From: JALYOC01 sp036675345
Lineage (GTDB): Bacteria > Myxococcota > Myxococcia > Myxococcales > Myxococcaceae
DNA length: 64,000 nt
Reading direction: 5' to 3'
Assembly: GCA_036675345.1 (NCBI GenBank)
Contig: JAKFFE010000022.1
Location: 1-64,000, forward strand
Below the pieces are notes generated by a model. That model did no database searches. It was not told where the DNA came from and saw only the letters and a program-made list of their open reading frames with translations. The number at the start of each line of letters is the position of its first letter. The stretch's first letter is position 1. Shown here one piece after another: positions 42,645-52,039 of the stretch. The position numbers and the translations under genes were made by a program.

Positions 42645-45242
42645 CTAGGCGCGGGCCTGCTTCTTGAGCAGCAGCTCGCCCTTCCCGGCGTCGACCTCGA
42701 TCACGTCCCCGGGGATGAACCCTCCGCTTAGCACCTTGAGCGCCAGCGGATCCTGCAGGTACTTCTGGATCGCCCGCTTCAGGGGTCGCGCTCCGTAGAC
42801 CGGATCGAACCCCTGCTCGGCCAGGAACTCGCGGGCTGGGGCGGTGAGGTTCAGCTCCAGCCGCTTGTCGGCCAGCAGCTTCTGCAGCCGCCCTATCTGG
42901 ATCTCCACGATCCGGCCAATCTCCTTGCGGGTCAGCGGCTCGAAGATCACCACCTCGTCCACCCGGTTGAGGAACTCCGGGCGGAAGTTGGCGCGCAGCG
43001 CCTCCATCACCTCGCCGCGGGTGGCCTCGTCCAGGGTCTCCTTGCCCGCCATTCCCTCCTGGATCGCGCCCGAGCCCAGGTTGGAGGTCAGGATCAAGAC
43101 CGTGTTCCGGAAGTCCACCGTGCGGCCCTGACTGTCGGTCAGCCGGCCCTCGTCCAGGATCTGCAGCAGCACGTTGAACACGTCGTGGTGGGCCTTCTCG
43201 ATCTCGTCGAAGAGGATCACCGAGTAGGGGCGCCGGCGCACCGCCTCGGTCAGCTGGCCGCCCTCCTCGTAGCCCACGTAGCCCGGGGGCGCGCCGATCA
43301 GCCGCGCCACCGCGTGCTTCTCCATGTACTCCGACATGTCGATCCGGATGATCGCCGAGTCATCGTCGAACAGGAACGCGGCCAGCGCCTTGGCGGTCTC
43401 CGTCTTTCCCACCCCGGTGGGGCCCAGGAAGATGAACGAACCGATCGGCCGGTTGGGATCCTGGAGTCCGGACCGCGACCGGCGGACCGCGTTGGAGACG
43501 GCCAGGATCGCGTCCTTCTGGCCGATCACCCGCTTGCCCAGGCGCTCCTCCATCTGGACCAGCTTCTGGACCTCGCCCTCCAGCAGCTTGGAGACCGGGA
43601 TGTGGGTCCACTTGGCCACCACCTCGGCGATGTCCTCGGAGTCCACCTCCTCCTTGAGGAACTTCTGCTTCTCCTGCAGCTGCGCCAGCTGGGCGTTGTG
43701 GACCCCCACCTCCTTCTCCAGGGAGGGGATCACCCCGAACTTCAGCTCGGCGGCCTTGTTCAGATCGCCCATCCGCTCGGCGTTGGCCTGGTCGTTGCGG
43801 GCCTTCTCGATTTTCTCCTTGATGCCGCGGATCTTGGAGATCGCCTCCTTCTCCGCCTCCCAGTGCAGCTTGAGCGAGTTGAAGGCCTCGCTCAGCTCCG
43901 CCACCTCGCGCTCCAGCTTGGCCAGCCGCTCGCGGGAGACGGCATCGGTCTCCTTCTTCAGTCCCTCGCGCTCGATCTCCAGCTGGGTGATCTTCCGGCG
44001 GATGTCGTCGATCTCGTTGGGCATGGAGTCGATCTCCATCCGCAGCCGCGAGCAGGCCTCATCCACCAGGTCGATCGCCTTGTCGGGCAAAAAGCGGTCG
44101 GCGATGTAGCGGTGGGAGAGCTGGGCCGCGGAGACCAGCGCCGAGTCCTGGATCCGGACCCCGTGGTGGACCTCGTACCGCTCCTTGAGCCCGCGCAGGA
44201 TGCTGATCGTGTCGTGCACCGAAGGTTCGCCCACCTGCACCGGCTGGAAGCGCCGCTCCAGCGCCGCGTCCTTCTCGATGTGCTTGCGGTACTCGTCCAC
44301 GGTGGTGGCGCCCACGCAGTGCAATTCCCCGCGCGCCAGCGCCGGCTTGAGCATGTTGCCCGCGTCCATCGCGCCCTCGGCCTTCCCGGCGCCGACCAAG
44401 GTGTGCAGCTCGTCGATGAACAGGATCACCTGTCCCTCCGCGTCCGCCACCTCCTTGAGCACCGCCTTGAGCCGCTCCTCGAACTCGCCGCGGTACTTGG
44501 CGCCGGCCACCATCGCCCCCAGGTCCAGGGCGATCAGCCGCTTCTTCTTCAGCCCCTCGGGGACGTCCCCGTCCACCATCCGGCGGGCCAGACCTTCCAC
44601 GATCGCGGTCTTGCCCACCCCGGGGTCGCCGATCAGCACCGGGTTGTTCTTGGTGCGGCGGGAGAGCACCTGGATCACCCGGCGGATCTCCTCGTCCCGG
44701 CCGATCACCGGATCCAGCTTTCCGGCCCGCGCCGACTCGGTCAGGTCGCGCCCGTACTTCTCCAGCGCCCGGTAGGTCCCTTCCGGATCCTGGGAGGTGA
44801 CCCGGCTGCCGCCGCGCACGTCCTTGAGCACCCCCAGCACCCGCTCCCGGGTCAGGCCGGAGGACTTGAGGACCTCTCCGATCATGCTCTTGTCCTGGGT
44901 CAGCGCGATCAGCAGGTGCTCGGTGGAGGTGAACTCATCCTTGAGCGTCCGCGCCTCGTCCTCGGCCTTGTCGAACAGCTTGAGGAGCCGCTGGGAGAGG
45001 TTCGCTCCCTCGCCTCCCTGCATGGTCGGGAACTTGCCAAGCGCCTCTTCCACCCGGGAGACGACCAGCTTGGGGTCCACGCCCACCTTCCGCAGGATCG
45101 GCGTGACGATGCCGTCGTCCTGGGCCAGCAGCGCCTTGGCAAGGTGCTCCGGCTCGTAGTTCGGATGGTTGGCTCGACGGGCGACCGTCTGGCCCTCCTG
45201 GATCGCCTCCTGCGCCTTCACCGTGTATTTGTCGAGTCGCAT
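42645..45242 (-). CDS. clpB: ATP-dependent disaggregase ClpB
   Basis: An 865-aa Hsp100 chaperone that, with DnaK, extracts polypeptides from aggregates. Two Clp N-repeats lie in residues 1-145. The first AAA+ domain has Walker A GDPGVGKTA near 203, and the coiled-coil M domain spans about 400-530. The second AAA+ domain has GPTGVGKTE near 607, then GYVGYEEGGQLTEAVRRRPY and a C-terminal D2 small domain. Length is normal. ATG at 45242 starts MRLDKYTVKAQEAI, as in other ClpB proteins. No CIRCE element is visible upstream, and a sigma-32-like match is too weak to claim. Confidence 0.97.
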   Translation of the reverse strand: MRLDKYTVKAQEAIQEGQTVARRANHPNYEPEHLAKALLAQDDGIVTPILRKVGVDPKLVVSRVEEALGKFPTMQGGEGANLSQRLLKLFDKAEDEARTLKDEFTSTEHLLIALTQDKSMIGEVLKSSGLTRERVLGVLKDVRGGSRVTSQDPEGTYRALEKYGRDLTESARAGKLDPVIGRDEEIRRVIQVLSRRTKNNPVLIGDPGVGKTAIVEGLARRMVDGDVPEGLKKKRLIALDLGAMVAGAKYRGEFEERLKAVLKEVADAEGQVILFIDELHTLVGAGKAEGAMDAGNMLKPALARGELHCVGATTVDEYRKHIEKDAALERRFQPVQVGEPSVHDTISILRGLKERYEVHHGVRIQDSALVSAAQLSHRYIADRFLPDKAIDLVDEACSRLRMEIDSMPNEIDDIRRKITQLEIEREGLKKETDAVSRERLAKLEREVAELSEAFNSLKLHWEAEKEAISKIRGIKEKIEKARNDQANAERMGDLNKAAELKFGVIPSLEKEVGVHNAQLAQLQEKQKFLKEEVDSEDIAEVVAKWTHIPVSKLLEGEVQKLVQMEERLGKRVIGQKDAILAVSNAVRRSRSGLQDPNRPIGSFIFLGPTGVGKTETAKALAAFLFDDDSAIIRIDMSEYMEKHAVARLIGAPPGYVGYEEGGQLTEAVRRRPYSVILFDEIEKAHHDVFNVLLQILDEGRLTDSQGRTVDFRNTVLILTSNLGSGAIQEGMAGKETLDEATRGEVMEALRANFRPEFLNRVDEVVIFEPLTRKEIGRIVEIQIGRLQKLLADKRLELNLTAPAREFLAEQGFDPVYGARPLKRAIQKYLQDPLALKVLSGGFIPGDVIEVDAGKGELLLKKQARA

Positions 45243-45350
45243 GGGACCAACCTAAGGGCGTGAAAGACCTTGGCAAGCCGCCCCCGGGGACCTCGAGGTT
45301 GCAATACCAACGGCAGGTCTAGTAGAGGGCCGCCTCAATTCGGGGGGCGT

Positions 45351-45917
45351 TTGGAAGCACACGGCGGTTATCTCGTACGGCTGGAGCGGTTCGACTCGGT
45401 CGACCTGGTGCGACTGGCGCGAGAAGCGCTGGTGGCCGACGGTCAGGATCCGGCGAATGCCTCCCTCCAGATCTCGGTGATCCCGAGGCGGAAGATCGTG
45501 CGGCTGGCCTATGACGCCCCCTTCACCTACGGGCGGGCCGGGGCCCAGTGGTACAGCGATCACCACGCCCTGGCGATGCTGCTCTCCGCCACCGCCAAGC
45601 TCACCGTGCAGGCGTATGTCCTGGACGACGACTTCGAGGAGGTCGTCGCCTACGGCAACGGTCGCCGGGTCGGCGGAGAGCTGCTTCGCTACGAGAGCGC
45701 GGATCTCGGCGAAGACGACGACATGACCGACGCCGACTTCGAGAAGGTCAAGAGCCGCTGGCCGCTGGGGCACCTGGCCTACGTGTTCGGGGTCTCCCGC
45801 GAGGAGCTGCTGACCATGCCGCGGACCCCGTCCGGGCTGCTGTCGCTGGATGGTTCGCAGAGCGCGGATGCGCTGGGGCACCTGCTGCCCTCGCACACCC
45901 TGTCCCGCGCGTCCTGA
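45351..45917 (+). CDS. Conserved-looking protein of unknown function
   Basis: A 188-aa protein I do not recognise. It is acidic and soluble, with no signal peptide. Strand-rich segments (LQISVIPRRKIVRLAYD, LTVQAYVLDDDFEEVVAYG) are followed by a helix near SRWPLGHLAYVFGVSREELL. TTG at 45351 with GGGGGG six bases before it is the best start, because sequence upstream reads as shadow. It is divergent from clpB (108 bp). Confidence 0.6.
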   Translation: MEAHGGYLVRLERFDSVDLVRLAREALVADGQDPANASLQISVIPRRKIVRLAYDAPFTYGRAGAQWYSDHHALAMLLSATAKLTVQAYVLDDDFEEVVAYGNGRRVGGELLRYESADLGEDDDMTDADFEKVKSRWPLGHLAYVFGVSREELLTMPRTPSGLLSLDGSQSADALGHLLPSHTLSRAS

Positions 45918-45918
45918 G

Positions 45919-46122
45919 GCCGTTCCCCCGGTGTTCCCAGGGAAGTCCGGGGACGGCCCCAGCGACCTCCTCTGGAGGCGGCCGGCTGTTCGAACGCGCC
46001 TGCAGGGTGGGGGGATCCTCTGGGCCTTGAGTGCGTCTCGCTCGGCCCGGAACTCCGCCAACCGCTCCAGCGCCGTTCCGCGGAGGTGCCAGTGGGGCGC
46101 TGGCCAGGCCCAGTGAGGCTTC
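45919..46122. other. Intergenic region with a hairpin
   Basis: About 200 bp between convergent genes. It starts with a stem pairing GGCCGT-x-CCCC and CCGGGGACGGCC (about 45919-45962), a possible terminator for the plus-strand gene. The remainder shows nothing I can name. Confidence 0.3.
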
Positions 46123-46758
46123 TCAGGGCGTAGACTTAGCCGCCGCCGCGTCCACCGCCCGGATGATCTCCTTGGCCCGGGCGCTGCGCAGGTACTGGGC
46201 CGCGCCAATCAGGGTCCCGACCATCAGTACGGAGAAACCCAGCGAGGCGCGGACCATCCAGGGGCCGAGATCTTCGAGCCTCTCCAGACCCAGGTCACGG
46301 GCGGTGTCCGCCCCCAGCTGCTTCTTCAGCACGGCGGCGGTCCGCTCGGTGAGTACCAGCTGAATCGCGCCCTCGATCGTGCGGAGGATGCCGGCGATCA
46401 TTAGCGTTCCACCGGTGATAACCCGCATCCCCTCTCGCGGAAGCCCGGCAGGGTAGAGCAGCCGCAGCGCCGAGACGCTGGCCAGGCCGGAGATGAACGA
46501 GAGCAACATCAGCACCACGCCCCAGGGACCAGCCTGCATCCCGGCAGCGGCTTCCAGTTGGGCGCGCAGCAGGACCTGCCCCGGCTGGGGGTCGAGCCCG
46601 AGGTAGGAGGCGGTCTCCGGCAGCGGGGCTCCGAGGGGAAGCGGATTGAACACGCTCATCGCCTCCGCCAGGCTCCGGAAGGAGATCATTCCGGTGACCA
46701 CCAAGGCGATCCAGGCGATGCGACGGAAGGAGGAGGGAAGGGACGACGGGGAGCTCAA
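46123..46758 (-). CDS. Membrane protein of unknown function
   Basis: A 211-aa protein, not recognised. It has four hydrophobic segments (about 14-30, 78-98, 112-128 and 170-190). An amphipathic stretch lies between the third and fourth, and the tail is short and charged. TTG at 46758 overlaps the stop of the DUF1844 gene (TTGA), which suggests translational coupling. Function unknown. Confidence 0.6.
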   Translation of the reverse strand: MSSPSSLPSSFRRIAWIALVVTGMISFRSLAEAMSVFNPLPLGAPLPETASYLGLDPQPGQVLLRAQLEAAAGMQAGPWGVVLMLLSFISGLASVSALRLLYPAGLPREGMRVITGGTLMIAGILRTIEGAIQLVLTERTAAVLKKQLGADTARDLGLERLEDLGPWMVRASLGFSVLMVGTLIGAAQYLRSARAKEIIRAVDAAAAKSTP

Positions 46759-47045
46759 CGCCGCGAGACCTCGACGAAGCGGAGCCGGACCCGGGCCAGC
46801 ACGTCCTCGAACACCCGCTCTTCTTCGGCGCTGAGGTTGCCGCGGGTCTTCTCGCGCAACATCACCAGCAATTCGATCGTCTCCCGCGCCAGGGCCAGGT
46901 CCAGGGACGCCTTGCCGGTCTCGGGATTGGGGACATCGCCCAGGTGGATGAGCGCGGTGTGGGCCAGACCGAGCACGAAGGTGGTGAACTCGATGGGGCC
47001 CGGTCCCTTCATCACGAAGGTCTCACCGCGCTTCTCGTCGCTCAT
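46755..47045 (-). CDS. DUF1844 family protein
   Basis: A 96-aa protein with the DUF1844 signature: FTTFVLGLAHTALIHLGD, then a conserved helix LARETIELLVMLREKTRGNL and SAEEERVF. The family is small, conserved in deltaproteobacterial relatives and of unknown function. It overlaps the downstream membrane protein gene by 4 bp and lies 41 bp after a small acidic protein gene; all three are on the minus strand. Confidence 0.85.
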   Translation of the reverse strand: MSDEKRGETFVMKGPGPIEFTTFVLGLAHTALIHLGDVPNPETGKASLDLALARETIELLVMLREKTRGNLSAEEERVFEDVLARVRLRFVEVSRR

Positions 47046-47086
47046 CTTCGCCTCCGGTGCTCGGTCTGCCAGGGACAGCGGGACGA

Positions 47087-47290
47087 CTACTCGGCGACTT
47101 CGTCGTCGGTCTCGTCGTCCTCTTCCTCGAGGTCCTCGTCGAACATCTGGGTGTCGACCACGACGCCCTTCTCGGCCACGTCCGGCTGCGCCTTGAGGAA
47201 CTTCTCGTACGTCTTCTCGTCGATCACACCGGTGCGGAGGTGCCGCTCCACGGTGCGCTTGTCGAGCTTGCTGAGATCAATGTCGGCCAT
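47087..47290 (-). CDS. Small acidic protein
   Basis: A 67-aa protein starting MADIDLSKLDKRTVERH. A helical first half (RTGVIDEKTYEKFLKAQPD) is followed by a strongly acidic tail (DEDLEEEDDETDDE). ATG at 47290 is preceded by AGGAACC. It is similar in style to short conserved proteins of this phylum, but I cannot assign a function. It probably forms an operon with the DUF1844 gene. Confidence 0.65.
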   Translation of the reverse strand: MADIDLSKLDKRTVERHLRTGVIDEKTYEKFLKAQPDVAEKGVVVDTQMFDEDLEEEDDETDDEVAE

Positions 47291-47358
47291 CGGAGGTTCC
47301 TGCTTCCGTTGAAGATGTGCTTAGAAAAAATGGGCGGGCCACCTTATAGCAGGGGGGC

Positions 47359-48030
47359 ATGCTGTCAACGCGGGCCGTCAGGCCATTTCCTCCCGGGCTG
47401 TACGCAGTGGTCGACGATACTGTCCGGATCGACCTGCCGCTCCTGGAGAAGGGGGCTCGGCTGCTTGAAGGGCGGGTGCCGGTCATCCAGCTGAGGCTCA
47501 AGCGCACCCCGATGCGGGAGGCCCTGGAGGTCGCCCGGGAGCTGGCCCGCCGCTGCCGCGCCGCGGGGACGGTGCTGGTGATCAACGACCGGGTGGATCT
47601 GGCGCTGCTCTCTGGCGCCCACGGGGTCCATCTGGGGGACGAGGACCTCCCCGCCCAGGAGGCCAGGAAGGTGCTGGGGCCCGAGGCGATCATCGGGGTC
47701 ACCGTGCGCTCGCTGCAGGGGGCCCAGGCCGCCCACGCCCAGGGAGCGGCCTACGCCGGCATCGGCCCGGTGTTCAGCACCCGGACCAAGGTGGTCCACG
47801 CGCCGCCGCTGGGGCTGGAGGCCCTGGCATCGATCGCCGCCCACAGCCCACTGCCGCTGGTGGCCATCGCCGGGATCACCTCCGACAACATCGCCGAGGT
47901 GGCCCAAACAGGCGTGCATGCGGCCGCCGTGGTGTCCGAGCTGCTGCTGGCCGAGGACATTCCGACCCGGGCCAGGGAGCTGCACCAACGGTTCGTGGAC
48001 GCTTCCGCTAAGGTGGGCGGCACCGGATGA
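47359..48030 (+). CDS. thiE: Thiamine-phosphate synthase ThiE
   Basis: A 223-aa TIM-barrel enzyme that joins hydroxymethylpyrimidine diphosphate and thiazole phosphate. Visible motifs are VIQLRLKR (pyrophosphate-binding Arg/Lys), VINDRVDLAL, GVHLGDEDLP, GVTVRS, YAGIGPVF and AIAGITSDN. ATG at 47359 is near the start of the conserved fold, allowing for 10 extra residues. Its stop overlaps the following amidotransferase gene (ATGA). No TPP riboswitch was noticed in the 68-bp upstream gap. Confidence 0.92.
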   Translation: MLSTRAVRPFPPGLYAVVDDTVRIDLPLLEKGARLLEGRVPVIQLRLKRTPMREALEVARELARRCRAAGTVLVINDRVDLALLSGAHGVHLGDEDLPAQEARKVLGPEAIIGVTVRSLQGAQAAHAQGAAYAGIGPVFSTRTKVVHAPPLGLEALASIAAHSPLPLVAIAGITSDNIAEVAQTGVHAAAVVSELLLAEDIPTRARELHQRFVDASAKVGGTG

Positions 48031-48797
48031 GACCCCGCACACACCCCGGGCATGGACATGGTCAGCCGCGACGCCCGAGCATCGGGATCACGCCGGACCA
48101 CTCGGTCCACCCCAATGGCTTTCCCTATTACGACCTCAAGGTCGCCTACGCCGACGCGGTCCACCGCGCCGGCGGGCTGCCCTTCATCCTCCACTACGCC
48201 GAGGATCCCACCACGGTGGACGCCTACCTGGACCGGATCTCCGGGCTGCTGGTGACCGGCGGCGCGTTCGACGTTCCGCCCGAGGCCTACGGGGAGACGG
48301 CGCGCGAGGGGCTGGGCGCGCTCAAGCAGGGGCGGACCTCGTTCGAGACCGCGCTGCTCAAGGGCGCGCTGGAGCGCCAGTTGCCGATCCTGGGGATCTG
48401 CGGCGGGATGCAGTTGCTGAACGTGGTGCTGGGCGGGACCCTCTTCCAGGACATCCTCAAAGAGATCAAGAACGCCAAGAACCACGAGCAGGAGCACGAC
48501 CGCACCCAGCCCCACCATCCGGCGGACGTGAAGGACGGGACCCACCTGGCGGAGATGCTGGGCAAGGGCCAGGTGATGGTGAACTCCACCCACCACCAGG
48601 CGGTGAAGACCCCGGGCACCGGCGTGGTGATCAGCGCCACCTCCCCGGAGGGCGTGGTGGAGGCGATCGAGGTCACCCCCCACCCGTTCGCGGTCGGCGT
48701 CCAGTGGCACCCGGAGCTGCTGATCCACACCGTCCCGCTGCACTTCGGGATCTACAAGACCTTCATCGCCAAGGCCCGCGACAGCCGCCGGCAGTAA
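48027..48797 (+). CDS. Gamma-glutamyl-gamma-aminobutyrate hydrolase-like (peptidase C26)
   Basis: A 256-aa class-I glutamine-amidotransferase-fold hydrolase. It has LLVTGGAFDVPPE (oxyanion Gly-Gly), nucleophile Cys in LGICGGMQLLN and catalytic His-x-Glu in GVQWHPELL, with STHHQAVK between. It resembles PuuD and related C26 enzymes that cleave gamma-glutamyl amides. ATG at 48027 overlaps thiE by 4 bp; the first ~17 residues are Pro/His-rich and may be unstructured. Substrate unproven. Confidence 0.85.
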   Translation: MRPRTHPGHGHGQPRRPSIGITPDHSVHPNGFPYYDLKVAYADAVHRAGGLPFILHYAEDPTTVDAYLDRISGLLVTGGAFDVPPEAYGETAREGLGALKQGRTSFETALLKGALERQLPILGICGGMQLLNVVLGGTLFQDILKEIKNAKNHEQEHDRTQPHHPADVKDGTHLAEMLGKGQVMVNSTHHQAVKTPGTGVVISATSPEGVVEAIEVTPHPFAVGVQWHPELLIHTVPLHFGIYKTFIAKARDSRRQ

Positions 48798-48819
48798 CGC
48801 GCCGGGTCGACAAAGGGGA

Positions 48820-48860
48820 CAGGCTACATTTCAGACGCGAGGCGTCGAAAATGTAGCCTG
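48820..48860. repeat. Palindromic hairpin element between convergent genes
   Basis: A perfect 12-bp arm pair CAGGCTACATTT/AAATGTAGCCTG, then a 2x2 internal loop and GACGC/GCGTC around GAG. The AT-rich arms stand out from the surrounding GC. It resembles a REP-type element or a bidirectional terminator for the C26 hydrolase and OPT transporter genes. Confidence 0.7.
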
Positions 48861-48873
48861 ACACCTTCGGTGG

Positions 48874-50694
48874 CTACTTGGGCCCGTACCCGAAGGCGAT
48901 CAGCATCGCCACCGCCACGCCGACCAGGCTGGCGCCGGCGATGAAGCCGGAGCCGACCGGGAGGGTGGCCTCGTCGGCCAGCTTGGGCCGGTAGCGCTTG
49001 AGCGCCGCGGCGATCAGCGCCCCCAGGAAGAAGGCGATCGAGTTGTACGCGGGGATGATCATCCCGATCCCCAGGCCGCCGGGGGAGGGGACGAAGGGGA
49101 GCAGCTTCTTGGGGCCGTAGCGCTCCAGCCCTGCCAGCACCGCGCCCACCGCCAGGCCGATCAATCCGGCCACCCGGGCGGTGGGGTGCAGCGCGCCCAC
49201 GCCGGCCACCAGGACCTTGGAGACGCCGGCCCACACCTGCGCCGCCGGCACCGGGAAGTCCGGGGTCCCCAGCAGGTCCACCGAGGGGATGATCAGGTTG
49301 AAGGCCGGCACCACCACCGCCGCGCCCGCCACGCAGCCGAACATCTGCGCGTAGAACTGCTGCCGGGGGTTGGCGCCCAGCAGATAGCCGGACTTGAGGT
49401 CGGTGAGCAGGTCCGCGGCGTGCAGCCCCACCCCGCCGGTGACGTTGGCGCCCATGATGTTGGCGGTGATGTTCCCCGGCAGCGCGGCGCCGTAGATCAT
49501 CTGGGTCACCGGGCCCAGGGCCTTGGTGGGGGTAAAGTCGGTCTCGCCGGTGACCCGGGAGGCGATGATCCCCATCACGAACGCCAGCGGCAGGGAGAGC
49601 GCGCCCATCCACCAGGGGATCCCGAACAGGTACTGCCCGAGGGCGACGATGATCGGCCCCAGGACAATGAAGCCGGCCGGGGTCCACCAGGTGGGGGACT
49701 CCACCTCCGCCATCGGATCTTCGGGCGTCTGCTGGCCCTTCTTCTTGGGGCGCAGCACCCCCGCCAGCTCGCTGAAGGACTTGGCCACCGACTTCCACTG
49801 GAAGGCAAAGGCCAGGATGCCGGAGGAGACCAGGATCCCGGCGCCCAGCCACACCGTCCACTCGATGATCGACTTGAAGCCGATGGTGGGGATGGCGCCC
49901 AGGTCATGCATCCACGGCGCCAGCACCCCCATCGCCACGATCCCGCCCAGCAACAGCGACCAGCCGGTGCGCAGGCTGATCAGCATCCCGGCGCCGATCA
50001 GCAACACCCCCAGCGGCATGGAGAAGGTCCACTGGGCCGCCTTGGCGCCGAACAGCGGGACCTTGTCCACCGGGAGGATCTTCCAGCTGGTGAGGAACTC
50101 CAGCAGTCCGGAGATCGCCCCCGAGCCGAACAGCAGTCGTCCCTGGCGGCTGCCCTCGCCCCCGTGGGAGTGGAGGGCGCGGATGGTGGCGGCGGTGGCG
50201 GTGCCGGTGGGGAAGGGCAGCTGCTCGATGTTCACCAACTGCCGCTTGATCGGGATCGCCGCGAACACCCCCAACATGGAGATGGTCATGAACCACAGGA
50301 TCATCGGGACGGTGTCCGGGCGCATCCCGGTCAGCAGCAGCAGCGCCGGCAGCGCCGCCATGTTGCCGCCGCCGGTCATGTAGCCGGCCGCCGAGGCCAC
50401 CGAACCCATGGCGTTGTTCTCCAGGGGGGTGAACTCCTTCCGGGAGAGCTTGAGCCGCTTGAGCGACCCGAAGCCGGCGTAGGCCACGATGCAGGCGGTG
50501 ATGGTGACCCCGATCGACCAGCCGGTCTTGATCACCACGTACAGGTTGGAGAGGCACATCACCGCGCCGATCAACATCCCAGCGATCACCGCCCGGACGG
50601 TCAGCTGTCGGGCGCCGCGCTGGTAGACCTTCTCCAGCCACTCGCGTTCGGGGTCGGCCAGGGCTGCGCTGTGGGTGGTCGGGGTGCCGTTCAT
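48874..50694 (-). CDS. OPT family oligopeptide transporter
   Basis: A 606-aa membrane transporter with about 15 hydrophobic segments. OPT hallmarks include NLYVVIKTGWSIGVTI near residue 50, ENNAMGSVASAAGYMTGGGN near 95, and LPFPTGTATAATIRALH near 160. The protein should import small peptides or metal-chelate complexes with protons. ATG at 50694 begins a short hydrophilic N-terminus. It is transcribed towards the hairpin at 48820. Confidence 0.92.
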   Translation of the reverse strand: MNGTPTTHSAALADPEREWLEKVYQRGARQLTVRAVIAGMLIGAVMCLSNLYVVIKTGWSIGVTITACIVAYAGFGSLKRLKLSRKEFTPLENNAMGSVASAAGYMTGGGNMAALPALLLLTGMRPDTVPMILWFMTISMLGVFAAIPIKRQLVNIEQLPFPTGTATAATIRALHSHGGEGSRQGRLLFGSGAISGLLEFLTSWKILPVDKVPLFGAKAAQWTFSMPLGVLLIGAGMLISLRTGWSLLLGGIVAMGVLAPWMHDLGAIPTIGFKSIIEWTVWLGAGILVSSGILAFAFQWKSVAKSFSELAGVLRPKKKGQQTPEDPMAEVESPTWWTPAGFIVLGPIIVALGQYLFGIPWWMGALSLPLAFVMGIIASRVTGETDFTPTKALGPVTQMIYGAALPGNITANIMGANVTGGVGLHAADLLTDLKSGYLLGANPRQQFYAQMFGCVAGAAVVVPAFNLIIPSVDLLGTPDFPVPAAQVWAGVSKVLVAGVGALHPTARVAGLIGLAVGAVLAGLERYGPKKLLPFVPSPGGLGIGMIIPAYNSIAFFLGALIAAALKRYRPKLADEATLPVGSGFIAGASLVGVAVAMLIAFGYGPK

Positions 50695-50766
50695 GTGGGG
50701 GCGGGACCTTACCGGAAGGTGGATCCGGTCACGCGCCAGAATCGGCTTATCGAACGCCGGGTTGGG

Positions 50767-51075
50767 TCACTTTTCCGGCGGGGCTTCGGAGAGCTCCTCC
50801 ACCTTTCCGTACTGTTCGGTGTAGGCGGCGATGTTCTCCGCGATCTCCTGCACCACGATCTTCACCCGGCGCGGAGGCATGGTGCCCTCGACCGTGATCT
50901 CGATCCCCTCCGGCAGCAAGGCGAAGGTGAACGTCGCCTTCTCCACCCGGATCCGCCAGTCCGCCGTCGTCTGCTCGCTGCGGGCACGTGTGCCGATCGG
51001 CCGCAAGGCGACCTCATAGCGTTCGGGACCAAAAGTGAACCGGGGGCCATCTGTCCGCGCGATCCGAAACTTCAT
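50767..51075 (-). CDS. Small conserved-looking protein of unknown function
   Basis: A 102-aa soluble protein, mostly beta strands (WRIRVEKATFTFALLPEGIEITVEG) with a C-terminal helix (VVQEIAENIAAYTEQYG). ATG at 51075 is preferred; a TTG six codons upstream is in frame. No family recognised. It lies 72 bp upstream of the OPT gene on the same strand. Confidence 0.6.
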   Translation of the reverse strand: MKFRIARTDGPRFTFGPERYEVALRPIGTRARSEQTTADWRIRVEKATFTFALLPEGIEITVEGTMPPRRVKIVVQEIAENIAAYTEQYGKVEELSEAPPEK

Positions 51076-51157
51076 CGGCACCCACTCTACCAAGAGGCGA
51101 GGGGAGCGGGCCGTTTCTCGCGCGCCTTTGATGCAGACCGGACGTGTGCAGGGTGGC

Positions 51158-52039
51158 TCACCCGCCCGCGTCTCCCCGGTCGGGGCCCGCGTCCGGCCGT
51201 CCGGCGCCGCCGTCCAGTACCCGGGGAGGCAGGGGGGGCGCCTCCGGGGCGGCCTCCGGTGGCAGCGGCACCACCACCTTCAGGACCGGGGGCGGCGGCT
51301 GCAGGGTCCGCATCCCGTGAATCAACCGGACCATCTCCTTGAGGAGCGAGTCATGCAGCCGGTCGTCCCCGCCCAGGAAGAAGGGGGGGGTGTTGTGCAG
51401 CAGGGTCAGCCCGTAGCTGACCACCCGGGTCCGCCCCCGCTCCAGCCGGTAGTAGCCGGTCCAGGTGACGCTGATCTCCGCGGTGCGGACCGCCATCACC
51501 CGCTCGAAGTCCTCGTTGACCTGGATGGCGATCGCGGTGGGCACGCCCAGCTCGGGGGCGAAGGACACCAAGGTCTTGAGCACCGCGGCTTGCTCCGGCT
51601 GGGCCAGTGAGTCCGTCCCCAGGAAGCGCACCCGGAAGTTGCTGGCCGGGAGCAGGTGGCTGCGGAAGAAGAGGGGCCCCAGCCGCTCCACCTTGGCCTC
51701 CGGCATCAGCGCGCGGATGTAGGTCAGATCGTCGGCCCGCTCGGCGGTGAAGAAGCTCACGTCCTTCTCCAGCGTGTAGACGAACCGGCTGGCCATCGCG
51801 TGGAGCTGCTCCCGGTCCTTCCCCCCCGGAGGGAGGATCCGGGCCAGCGAACGCACCGGCTCGCGCTGCAACGGCGAAGGCTGCGGGTGGAGGACGGCGA
51901 AGAAGTACTGGGCGCCGCCGCGATCCTGCAGCGACGGGTCCACCCTGAACTGCAGGGCGCCCTCCCGACGGGTCTGCGGGGTGGCCGGCATCGCGGCGGT
52001 CACCAGGGCCGCCGTGAGGATCAGGGTGCAGAAGGGCAT
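51158..52039 (-). CDS. Exported protein of unknown function
   Basis: A 293-aa protein with an N-terminal signal peptide (CTLILTAALVTAAMPATPQ). The body is mixed alpha/beta with no motif I recognise. The tail is Pro/Ala/Asp-rich and low-complexity. ATG at 52039 starts directly at the signal peptide. It is probably periplasmic or secreted. Confidence 0.65.
   Translation of the reverse strand: MPFCTLILTAALVTAAMPATPQTRREGALQFRVDPSLQDRGGAQYFFAVLHPQPSPLQREPVRSLARILPPGGKDREQLHAMASRFVYTLEKDVSFFTAERADDLTYIRALMPEAKVERLGPLFFRSHLLPASNFRVRFLGTDSLAQPEQAAVLKTLVSFAPELGVPTAIAIQVNEDFERVMAVRTAEISVTWTGYYRLERGRTRVVSYGLTLLHNTPPFFLGGDDRLHDSLLKEMVRLIHGMRTLQPPPPVLKVVVPLPPEAAPEAPPLPPRVLDGGAGRPDAGPDRGDAGG

Noticed and set aside
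45243..45330. A sigma-32-type heat-shock promoter before clpB (CTTGCC ... CCCTTA)
   Set aside because: Too many mismatches to the consensus, and there is no CIRCE element.
46015..46118. A short minus-strand frame with a plausible helical peptide (ALERLAEFRAERDALKAQ)
   Set aside because: It runs into unrelated sequence on both sides and has no start or ribosome site; too little to call a gene or pseudogene.
47291..47358. TPP riboswitch upstream of thiE
   Set aside because: The gap is only 68 bp and lacks the conserved CUGAGA and ACCUGA blocks.
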